7,824 bases of DNA, from contig PCCJ01000039.1 in the NCBI GenBank assembly GCA_002731665.1, forward strand, positions 1 through 7,824, in the 5' to 3' direction. The notes under the pieces are model-generated. The model did not search any database. It saw only the letters and a program-made list of their open reading frames with translations, and was not told the origin of the DNA. Made by a program: the position numbers and the translations under genes. This document shows positions 1-6,068 of the stretch, in pieces (positions within the stretch are counted from its first letter, which is position 1; each line of letters opens with the position of its first letter). The DNA is from Actinomycetota bacterium. GTDB lineage: Bacteria > Actinomycetota > Acidimicrobiia > Acidimicrobiales > Poriferisodaliceae.

Positions 1-588
1 CAACGCAACTTCTTCAACCGGATCAGCCTCAATCAACGAAGTAGCTCCCTCAGGAGTAATCAAACGAGAACTCAAAGGCGCAGCCAACGCACAACTATTA
101 GCTGGTTCTGATTCTGCTTCTGCATCAATCAGAACTGACGCATCCTCGGTTTCAGCCACCGTTTCGCCAGCGACCCCTCGCTCGACAAAAGCAGCTAACG
201 CTGCCTTAACGGCACTAGTTCCCCCGCCAGATCCATTATCTGAATTTTGAAGATAACTTACAAAAGCTTCTAATGCTGCCGCTGCTTTAGGGTCAGCATC
301 GTCGGACGCAATTGTTTGAGCTACCTCAGATTCATCTTCGACGGTCGAAGAGGTAGATTCTGGCCAGAACAAAAACGCTCCGACAATCACTGCTATCAGG
401 GCGACAACTGCGGCTGTCGCTGCCAAAGGTCGCCCTTTCCCCTTCCGAGCCGGTTTATCGCCATTGGCTTGCTGGCTTGATTCAGGTTGTTCGTTGCGCG
501 CCGCAACACATGTTTCGCAAGCACAGAGGCGGGAGATATTTGAAGTGTGCTCGTTTGAAGATGTTGGCTTGTCTAATGGTTCGTTCAT
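1..588 (-). CDS. Single-pass membrane protein with N-terminal Cys cluster, partial (C-terminus off left edge)
   Basis: The reverse strand is open from an ATG at 588 to position 1 without a stop, giving 196 residues of an unfinished protein. I do not recognise the family. Residues 1-54 are polar and contain a CxCxxC cluster (C22, C24, C27), then a basic stretch (K45, R48, K49, K51, R53). Residues 55-75 form one clear hydrophobic segment ending in FLFW. The positive-inside rule suggests the short Cys-containing tail is cytoplasmic and the rest lies outside. The outer part is acidic and alanine-rich, with two related short helices, AALEAFV (104-110) and AALAAFV (129-135), exactly 25 residues apart and separated by a Gly/Ser-rich linker. 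One further Cys is at 166. No strong Shine-Dalgarno precedes the ATG, so a different start cannot be excluded, but the basic-then-hydrophobic order supports a complete N-terminus. It is transcribed away from the small-gene pair on the other strand. A metal or iron-sulfur role for the Cys cluster is only a guess. Confidence 0.75.
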   Translation of the reverse strand, partial: MNEPLDKPTSSNEHTSNISRLCACETCVAARNEQPESSQQANGDKPARKGKGRPLAATAAVVALIAVIVGAFLFWPESTSSTVEDESEVAQTIASDDADPKAAAALEAFVSYLQNSDNGSGGGTSAVKAALAAFVERGVAGETVAETEDASVLIDAEAESEPANSCALAAPLSSRLITPEGATSLIEADPVEEVAL

Positions 589-846
589 AATTCAATCGCT
601 GAGGGCTAGAGCTTCAATGGTATGACAAGTTGGGTTCTGTTTCATCTTAAAAGGGCAACAGATCTGATTCGGGGTTAAGAATCACATACAAGCTTTTTCT
701 CGCTCCTCGCGCATTTCTGGGTTACGGAATCATTCATTCGTTCAATTAGAGGCGTTTCGCTTGATTGCAAAGTGGTCATCCGTCACGTTCGCGACCCGGG
801 GAACACTTCATTCCTTAGATTAAGAATTAATTCCATAAGGAGAAAA
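589..846. promoter_or_regulatory. Divergent intergenic region between membrane-protein gene and small-gene pair
   Basis: This 258-base non-coding stretch separates two genes transcribed away from each other, so it should hold the promoters of both. I looked for paired -35/-10 hexamers on both strands and found no pair with good spacing that I would defend. The only convincing signal is the Shine-Dalgarno next to the plus-strand small gene, listed separately. No strong hairpin or long repeat is visible. Confidence 0.45.
837..842 (+). promoter_or_regulatory. Shine-Dalgarno AAGGAG for the 26-codon small gene
   Basis: AAGGAG lies 4 bases before the ATG at 847. It is the best ribosome binding site in the window and the main reason to treat the following 26-codon frame as translated. 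Confidence 0.7.
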
Positions 847-927
847 ATGTTGAAAATATCTGCTCTAGCCAAAAAGTTTCTCGGTACACGATCAGACAAT
901 TTCTTCCATATCGAGACTCGGCCATGA
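847..927 (+). CDS. Small 26-residue protein or leader peptide, coupled to the next gene
   Basis: An ATG at 847 follows an AAGGAG ribosome binding site and opens a 26-codon frame ending in TGA at 925-927. The peptide starts MLKISALAKKFLG and ends FHIETRP. It is short and basic in its first half, has no signal peptide or obvious domain, and I do not recognise it. Its stop overlaps the ATG of the next gene in the four bases ATGA (924-927), a classic arrangement for translational coupling. It could be a real small protein, a leader whose translation feeds ribosomes to the next gene, or the true N-terminus of a longer protein made by a -1 shift. The -1 frame is open from 831 through the downstream gene, and an A-run lies at 871-875. 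It lies too close to the edge of detectability to assign a function. Confidence 0.5.
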   Translation: MLKISALAKKFLGTRSDNFFHIETRP

Positions 928-1148
928 CTCAGCTTTTAGTAGACCAGCAGAATTTGGCTCCTGTGCGTGCTACCAATTTACAGGTTGGTCAGCATCTAGT
1001 CCGAAGCTTTGACGAAGTCTTAGCTATTCATGCAATTTACCAGGATTGGTCAATCAACGAAGTGAAACTGGTATTGAGAGCTGATGATGGGAAGTTCAAA
1101 AGAGAAGTAATTAGCAAAGAATCTTTGCTTCTTGTCCTAGCTGCGTGA
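924..1148 (+). CDS. Small 74-residue hypothetical protein
   Basis: A 74-residue frame begins at ATG 924 and ends at TGA 1146-1148. I do not recognise the family. The sequence alternates hydrophobic and polar residues and looks like a compact beta-rich domain: LQVGQHLV at residues 19-26, VLAIHAIY near 32-39, VKLVLRADDGKFKREVI at 47-63, then a hydrophobic end LLLVLAA. The VGQ-type turn followed by a DG hairpin resembles small barrel domains, but that is impression only. There is no membrane segment and no Cys. Its own ribosome binding site is weak (a GAG 8 bases upstream), so initiation probably depends on coupling to the 26-codon frame whose stop it overlaps. It is convergent with the LLM oxidoreductase, with 14 bases between the two stops, and no clear terminator hairpin is seen there. 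Confidence 0.6.
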   Translation: MTQLLVDQQNLAPVRATNLQVGQHLVRSFDEVLAIHAIYQDWSINEVKLVLRADDGKFKREVISKESLLLVLAA

Positions 1149-1162
1149 GCCATCTGCCATCA

Positions 1163-2179
1163 CTAATCTGTAAACAGAATTTTATCTATCAACTGGCGTT
1201 GCGTTGCCATAACGTTTGAGTCCACTGCCCAAGTAGGAGGTTTGACGCACATTGAGTCTGCTCTTGGGCCCAGCTCTTGCAAAGCTTGACCAACGTCGTC
1301 TGCTGTTCCACAAAGTGCAAAAGTTTCTGCCATCTCTAGTGGAACCAAATGGACGCAATCTTGGACTGTCTTTTCCCGTCGAGCTTCCACGAGGGACTTT
1401 GCTATGTCGCCAAATCCGTGCTGGTCGAAATACGAGTGGTAGCTCGGAATTCCTGCATAGAAGGCGACATTCCCACGAGCTCGCATCGCCGCCTGACGCC
1501 TATTTGTGTCTATTGAAGCCGTAAGCCAAAGCTGCACGTGAATCTCTGATGAGTCTCTGTTCGCCAGCCTTGCGCCTTTCGACAGCGCCTTTAGAGCGTA
1601 ATCAAATGTCCACTCTCGAGACCAAATTGGATGGCCGATCAATCCATCCGCTGTTTCGCCGGCAAGCTCGCACAAACGTTCTCTCAAAGCGGCAACCCAT
1701 ACCGGAATTCGTGTTGCCTTCGGACTGAACGTGGGAACAAGTGATTCGAAAGACAACGAATAGTGCTCACCATTGAAAGGAGTGATTGTCGTCGATTGGG
1801 TGATCGCTGCTTCGTTGACCTGTCTCACAACTTGAATCAGTTCTCGCATGCGCCCTATCGGTGGGCTAAATTTTTCTCCATAAAATTTTTCGTTCCATGT
1901 CTGAGGAGCAGTCCCGAGTCCTAACACAAAGCGTCCCTCGCTGAGCTCATCTAATTCAATTGCGGCACAGGCTGTCTCGAAAGGAGATCTTACGAAACCC
2001 ATGGCGATACCTGACTCTATTCGCAAACTCGTGTTTGCCGCTGCGACTGCCAGTGCTGCCCAGGGAGGTCCATAAACCTGATTAACTATGGCTCCGGTAT
2101 AGCCTTTTGCCTCTAAACGTTTGGCATTGTCAACTATTTCCTTGGCTGTTCCCTTTGGAAGCGGCGCCCAGAATTCCAT
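1163..2179 (-). CDS. LLM class F420-dependent oxidoreductase (MSMEG_2256-like)
   Basis: This 338-residue protein is a luciferase-like TIM-barrel flavin/deazaflavin oxidoreductase, expected to be cytosolic and to transfer hydride to or from coenzyme F420 (or use FMN) on an unknown organic substrate. Family marks are SEGRFVLGLGTAP (80-92), the barrel strand and turn typical of the superfamily; FNGEHY (135-140); PVWVAAL (159-165); GETADGLIGHP (174-184); and CGTADDV (290-296), the usual late GTxDDV element. Length and the motif series fit the TIGR03617-type actinobacterial F420 family best; cofactor choice is inferred, not shown. The ATG at 2179 is preceded by GAAAGGG (2185-2191) at reasonable spacing. 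It sits 79 bases downstream of the CoA-transferase gene on the same strand, so co-transcription is likely. It converges on the small plus-strand gene pair. Confidence 0.88.
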   Translation of the reverse strand: MEFWAPLPKGTAKEIVDNAKRLEAKGYTGAIVNQVYGPPWAALAVAAANTSLRIESGIAMGFVRSPFETACAAIELDELSEGRFVLGLGTAPQTWNEKFYGEKFSPPIGRMRELIQVVRQVNEAAITQSTTITPFNGEHYSLSFESLVPTFSPKATRIPVWVAALRERLCELAGETADGLIGHPIWSREWTFDYALKALSKGARLANRDSSEIHVQLWLTASIDTNRRQAAMRARGNVAFYAGIPSYHSYFDQHGFGDIAKSLVEARREKTVQDCVHLVPLEMAETFALCGTADDVGQALQELGPRADSMCVKPPTWAVDSNVMATQRQLIDKILFTD

Positions 2180-2258
2180 TGCTGCCCTTTCTTATCCGGC
2201 ATGCCAGACGGTGACTGATAGTTCATATTTATTGATTTCTTTATAATATTTACTGTTC
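2180..2258 (-). other. 79-base AT-rich spacer within the CoA-transferase/LLM unit
   Basis: This spacer separates two same-strand genes. It is AT-rich near the CoA-transferase stop and contains the 8-base palindrome GGCATGCC at 2198-2205 close to the next start. It contains the GAAAGGG ribosome binding site of the LLM gene. There is no strong stem with a T-run, so read-through from the upstream gene is plausible. An internal minus-strand promoter in the AT-rich part cannot be excluded. Confidence 0.35.
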
Positions 2259-4655
2259 TTAGATAAACATGCCTGAAGCGATCAGTTCAGCTGCTTCGTC
2301 CTCAGTGTGGCCCAAAATTTCGGTGAGAATTGGAAACAAGTGTTCACCAAACGTTGGTGCTGCCCACTTCGCCGAGCCTGGGGTTCTCGACAAATGTATG
2401 GGGTTCTCCTCAATCCATGTTTGTTCCCATTTCTCATGGGCAACTTGAGTGAATGCCCCTCGATGCTTCATCTGGGCGTCGTTCACTACATCGGGTGCGT
2501 ACAAAATACGATGAGCAGCAACACCTACTTTTTGAAGTTCTAGTTCAGCTTTTTCGCCAGCTAGTCCGCTGGTCCAATCACTGATAATAGAATCGATCTC
2601 ATCATGTCTATCGATGCGTTCGGACAAGCTTAGGTCCGCTAAATCGGTACGGCCCAAAAGCTCAACTAATGACCTCCATTGTTTATCATCCTCGCAAGCA
2701 AGCACTAACCACCTATCTTCTCCCACGACTGAATAAGCCCCATGCGGCGCCATGTTTGCATCACGATTTCCAATTCGGGTTCCTCGAACACCGTTGACTT
2801 GTTGATCTAAGAACGCAGGAGATAGTAAGTGAACCGCTCCTTCCATCTGCGAGTAGTCAATGTACTGACCTTCTCCGGTTTGGTCTCGATGATCAAGCGC
2901 TCCAAGGATTGCAGCTGCAGTGAACCGGGGAGAAATAAAGTCAGAGTAAGCAGCAAATGGCCCACACGGCGCTCGATCCGGCCAACCGCCAAATGGGTAG
3001 AACCCTGCGACCGATGCGCCAATATTTCCAAAACCAGAAATATTTCGTAACGCTCCAGTCTGACCCATCAAAGAAGTAGAGACCATAATCAATTTGTCAT
3101 TTATTTTTTTTAGATTATCGTAACCAAGTCCTATGCGATCTATAACTCCGACTGAGTAGGACTCGATTAAAACATCAGCCCACTTTACAAGACCTTCCAT
3201 AATTTCTTTAGATTCTGGCCGTCTAAGATCAATAGCTAAAGACATCTTTGAAGCATTGATGCTGTGGTAGCTCAAAGAATTTTCAGCTCCCGGCTCACCA
3301 TTCATGAATGGCCCAGCGCCGCGCATAATGCATGGCTTAGTTTCAGACTCAATTCGGATAACTTCAGCGCCGAAATCGGCCATCATTCTCGCTGTGTAAG
3401 GACCAGCTATTGCCCATGTAAGGTCAAGTACTTTGACACCTTGCAGCGGCGCTCCCGACCAACTTTTGGATGCACTGGCAGAGATAGCCGGTACTCGATT
3501 TTCAGCTGATTGCAAAATTTCGGTAGCATGCTGATTCAATCGAGGGGGGCCTACATCGGTAATCATTGGAGTCCTTGCTGGACGCGATACCGGTCCCGGA
3601 TATTTTAGACCTTCGATATCGGTCCAGTAATTACGTTCAAGAAAATGATCTAAATTAAGTAACTCATCGGTCTCCATCACCGGAACTAGGATTAAATTTC
3701 GACTCAACGCTCCGGCCAGCAACTCAGCTTTCGTTTTTGTAGCGATGAAGTCCTGGAGCACCTCTCCTCCCCGATTAAGCAGTTCTGGCGCTTTAGGGTC
3801 AGAAGTCAGCTGAGCTCCAAAACCAATCCAGTCGATATCGCGCAATTCCTCGGGACACATACCCTCTTCTTCAACCCACTTAAAAAGTCTAATCGTGTAA
3901 GGGCCTACCGTCGGGCCTACTAGAAAGACGAGATTCACAAACCCGTCTTTGGCTTTGTAGACTGTCCGCAGCGTTATTGGGCCTATTTCCATACCTCCTG
4001 ATAGCCGTTTCGTCGAAGGCGCATCAACAAAGGGGTATAGCGTTTGAAATTGTGTGGCGCTTAAATAACTTTGCTGAGCTGAGATGTCAGCTTGCTGGCC
4101 GACACCCGAGCGATCTCTCTCCCTGAGAGCAAGAAGAACAGCGCATAGCGCATCTCCCGCCGCAAAATGCCACGTCTGAGGCAACGACAGCCGAACAGGC
4201 GCACGATCTCGGTCACCAGTTAAACCCATAGTCCCCGATGCGGCAGTATTCGTTATGTCAGTTCCGGCCCAACTAGCTTTCGGACCACTAGATCCATATG
4301 GTGAGATGGAAGCGGTTACTAAGTGTGGATGTCGTTTACACAGCCCATCAATATCAATTTTTTGAGCTCCGCTTTCGATCAACACATCAGCACCAGCGGC
4401 TAAAAACTCCAATGTTTCTTTACCCACATCAGTGCTTAAGTCAACAATGATCGACTTTTTGCCGCGGCTATAGGCGGCATGCGTCAATGAACGTTCTTCT
4501 CTCGGCCCGTCGTCGGCATAGGGCCCGTGGTTGCGGGACCGACTGCCTTCTGGCGGTTCAACAGCTATAACTTCGGCACCCATTTGCGCCAGAATCATTC
4601 CACATAGGTGCCCGCGATCATCTGTCAGGTCTAAAACTCGATAACGCTTCAACAC
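2259..4655 (-). CDS. Tandem two-domain CaiB/BaiF family class III CoA-transferase
   Basis: The 798-residue product is about twice the usual length of a CaiB/BaiF enzyme (roughly 380-450) and is a head-to-tail fusion of two such domains. Domain 1 covers about residues 4-370 (RVLDLTDDRGHLCGMILAQM, then GAEVIAVEPPEG; ADVLIES at 89-95; SGVGQQADIS at 183-192). A linker rich in Ser and Ala follows, and domain 2 runs from about 403 to 798 (GVKVLDLTWAIAGPYTARMM, then ADFGAEVIRIE; ADVLIES at 493-499; TGEGQYIDYSQ at 593-603). Class III CoA-transferases move CoA between carboxylic acids through an enzyme-bound aspartyl-CoA. Domain 2 has an Asp at the expected site (AYSDFISPRF, D572). The corresponding part of domain 1 (PQTWHFAAGD, 159-168) shows no Asp at that place, so domain 1 may be structural. 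Substrate unknown. GTG start at 4655 with a strong AGAGGGGG 6 bases upstream. Probably the first gene of a unit with the downstream LLM enzyme. Confidence 0.93.
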   Translation of the reverse strand: MLKRYRVLDLTDDRGHLCGMILAQMGAEVIAVEPPEGSRSRNHGPYADDGPREERSLTHAAYSRGKKSIIVDLSTDVGKETLEFLAAGADVLIESGAQKIDIDGLCKRHPHLVTASISPYGSSGPKASWAGTDITNTAASGTMGLTGDRDRAPVRLSLPQTWHFAAGDALCAVLLALRERDRSGVGQQADISAQQSYLSATQFQTLYPFVDAPSTKRLSGGMEIGPITLRTVYKAKDGFVNLVFLVGPTVGPYTIRLFKWVEEEGMCPEELRDIDWIGFGAQLTSDPKAPELLNRGGEVLQDFIATKTKAELLAGALSRNLILVPVMETDELLNLDHFLERNYWTDIEGLKYPGPVSRPARTPMITDVGPPRLNQHATEILQSAENRVPAISASASKSWSGAPLQGVKVLDLTWAIAGPYTARMMADFGAEVIRIESETKPCIMRGAGPFMNGEPGAENSLSYHSINASKMSLAIDLRRPESKEIMEGLVKWADVLIESYSVGVIDRIGLGYDNLKKINDKLIMVSTSLMGQTGALRNISGFGNIGASVAGFYPFGGWPDRAPCGPFAAYSDFISPRFTAAAILGALDHRDQTGEGQYIDYSQMEGAVHLLSPAFLDQQVNGVRGTRIGNRDANMAPHGAYSVVGEDRWLVLACEDDKQWRSLVELLGRTDLADLSLSERIDRHDEIDSIISDWTSGLAGEKAELELQKVGVAAHRILYAPDVVNDAQMKHRGAFTQVAHEKWEQTWIEENPIHLSRTPGSAKWAAPTFGEHLFPILTEILGHTEDEAAELIASGMFI

Positions 4656-4661
4656 TTCAAT

Positions 4662-4669
4662 CCCCCTCT
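4662..4669 (-). promoter_or_regulatory. Shine-Dalgarno supporting the GTG start of the CoA-transferase
   Basis: On the minus strand the sequence reads AGAGGGGG, 6 bases before the GTG at 4655. This purine-rich block supports GTG as the start. The homologous sequence of domain 1 (RVLDLTDDRG) also begins just inside this start. Confidence 0.7.
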
Positions 4670-4933
4670 GCGTTTAATGAGTTTGCCATATCGTCTTAAG
4701 GACACTGTCTCATCTAGATCAGTCGTTGAACAAACACTTTTAAGAGATATCAAATTAAATTCTTTATAACGGGTACATGTGCATCATTTTTAGGACCACT
4801 AATTTTAAAGTCGGTTAGTCTTGAACCAATGATCATAAAGTTTCCACACTGGCGAGCTCAGACTCTCCTGGGTCGTCCTCGGAACCATGCAGCTCGGCAA
4901 CTGTGTCTCCACCATAAACCTTTAAACCAGGCT

Positions 4934-4936
4934 AGG
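4934..4936 (+). promoter_or_regulatory. Weak ribosome binding site for the TTG start at 4942
   Basis: AGG lies 5 bases before TTG 4942. An in-frame TAG at 4933-4935 closes the frame just upstream, so TTG is the first usable start. The conserved family sequence begins at residue 5 (LRFGIFDQ), so a start far downstream is unlikely; CTG at codon 5 is the only close alternative. Confidence 0.45.
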
Positions 4937-4941
4937 TAACT

Positions 4942-5973
4942 TTGAATCCGCCGCTGCGTTTTGGAATATTCGACCAGGTAGAGCATCCCGGTTCAGGCTC
5001 AATCGCCGATATTTATCGTGACCACATTGCTCTAGCCGTCACAGCCGACTCGGCAGGGTTCGAGCATTATTTCAAATCAGAGCATCACCATGTACCTCTT
5101 GATGCAGCTCCTAGCGTAGGCATCTTCCTCGCTGCGCTCAGTCAAGTCACTTCACGCATTAAGTTGGTATCACTTGTTCATCTTCTTCCCTTCTACGAAC
5201 CGATGCGCTTGTACGAGGAACTGTGCATGTTGGACCAATTGTCTACAGGCCGACTCGAGTTTGGATTTGGCAAAGGAGTGAGTCCCCCGGAGCATCTTTT
5301 GTGGAACATAGATCGAGCAGAGGTTGATGCAAGAACAGAAGAATCACTCCAAATTATCTTAAAAGCAATGCACCAAGTAGAAACCGAAGGACTCGGAACA
5401 TTATTCAGCTTTGAAGGCAATTTCTGGACTTACTTAGATGCACCTCTTGAGGTCAACCCCTACCAAACACCTCACCCTCCTCTATGGCGTCCCGGGACTC
5501 TCTCGACCGCAGCCAAACTTGGGGTGAGCACAATCGTTCCAGGACCAGTATCAGTCGTCATAAAAAAAATCAGTGAGCATCAGCAACTTGTGGAACCTGG
5601 GCTTTGTCCTGCCCAACAACCGATATTGTCTCTTTTGCGGAGGGTGGTGATCGCTCCGACTGACAAGAAAGCAGAAGATATAGCCCGTGCGGGTTGGGCC
5701 ACGTTTGATGCCAACCTCACAAAACTTTTCCGACGTTACGACCTTTGGCCTCCGCATGTACCTAGCTTTCTGGGAGATTTTGATCAAGCGATAGCCACAG
5801 ATTCGTTGATCTGCGGGTCTCCTAAAAAAATCAAGGAGCACTTTGCCGATATCTCAGAAAACATCCCCGGTGCATATGTGACTATTTGCCCATCATGGGG
5901 CAACATATCAGGCTTCTATGCTCAGCAAACTCTTGACCTTTTTATAGAGAACGTGATGACAGACCTTAGCTAA
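4942..5973 (+). CDS. LLM class flavin-dependent monooxygenase (bacterial luciferase family)
   Basis: The 343-residue product is a luciferase-like TIM-barrel oxidoreductase, distinct from the other LLM enzyme in the window. It shows the classic opening LRFGIFDQVEHP (5-16); FKSEHHHVPLDAAPS (44-58), the His-rich flavin-site segment seen in alkanal-monooxygenase-like members; STGRLEFGFGKGVSPPE (101-117); and FEGNFWTY (157-164) followed by PHPPLWRPGT (177-186), where many relatives have an aromatic residue after the Trp. CGSPKKIKEH (291-300) is the late GSPxxI element. It probably uses reduced FMN and oxygen, or F420, on an unknown small organic substrate in the cytosol. Start is TTG with a weak AGG upstream and an in-frame stop immediately before it. 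It is divergent from the CoA-transferase and convergent with the Baeyer-Villiger gene, so it is a single-gene unit here. Whether it is a true monooxygenase or a dehydrogenase cannot be told from sequence. Confidence 0.88.
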   Translation: MNPPLRFGIFDQVEHPGSGSIADIYRDHIALAVTADSAGFEHYFKSEHHHVPLDAAPSVGIFLAALSQVTSRIKLVSLVHLLPFYEPMRLYEELCMLDQLSTGRLEFGFGKGVSPPEHLLWNIDRAEVDARTEESLQIILKAMHQVETEGLGTLFSFEGNFWTYLDAPLEVNPYQTPHPPLWRPGTLSTAAKLGVSTIVPGPVSVVIKKISEHQQLVEPGLCPAQQPILSLLRRVVIAPTDKKAEDIARAGWATFDANLTKLFRRYDLWPPHVPSFLGDFDQAIATDSLICGSPKKIKEHFADISENIPGAYVTICPSWGNISGFYAQQTLDLFIENVMTDLS

Positions 5974-5980
5974 CTAATTT

Positions 5981-6008
5981 AACTAGTTGCAGGCGGACTC
6001 AACTAATT
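5981..6008. terminator. Possible bidirectional hairpin between convergent genes
   Basis: AACTAGTTG (5981-5989) and CAACTAATT (6000-6008) can pair as a 9-base stem with one mismatch around a 10-base loop, 7 bases after the stop of the LLM gene and about 60 bases past the stop of the convergent monooxygenase gene. The stem is AT-rich and lacks a T-run on the plus-strand side, so it would be a weak terminator at best. Confidence 0.3.
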
Positions 6009-6068
6009 GCCTACTTATAGTTCCCTGGACGAACACAACTGAGACGCCTTAGCTAGCTCTGTAATTGC

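Larger units (their letters stand above)
4656..4941. promoter_or_regulatory. Divergent intergenic region between CoA-transferase and second LLM gene
   Basis: These 286 bases separate two divergently transcribed catabolic genes and should contain both promoters and any operator. The middle (about 4735-4840) is clearly AT-rich, while the part next to the plus-strand gene is more GC-rich. A near-palindromic GTACATGTGC lies at about 4771-4780, and AT-rich -10-like blocks occur (for example TATAA near 4765 and CATAAA at 4834-4839), but none has a well-spaced -35 partner. No regulator gene is nearby in the window. No real ORF is present. Confidence 0.45.

Noticed and set aside
847..1148. Classical toxin-antitoxin pair
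   Set aside because: The size and overlap fit, but neither product shows a DNA-binding fold or a known toxin motif, so the label would be unsupported.
2198..2205. Palindrome GGCATGCC before the first LLM gene as an operator
   Set aside because: An 8-base palindrome is expected by chance at this scale, and there is no second copy or flanking symmetry.
2807..3509. Several 70-80 codon frames inside the CoA-transferase gene on both strands
   Set aside because: They overlap strongly conserved CaiB/BaiF coding sequence in other frames and show no domain features; they are shadows.
4888..4926. 12-codon frame starting at ATG 4888 as a leader peptide for the second LLM gene
   Set aside because: It is very short, lacks a ribosome binding site, and has no run of regulatory codons or attenuator hairpins.
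5562..5830. Runs of 8 A (5562-5569) and 7 A (5824-5830) in the second LLM gene as possible frameshift sites
   Set aside because: The conserved protein sequence continues in the same frame through both runs, each encoding Lys-Lys-Ile, so there is no sign of a shift.
5551..5841. 96-codon minus-strand frame inside the second LLM gene
   Set aside because: It is antisense to a conserved enzyme and is basic and low in recognisable structure; treated as a shadow.
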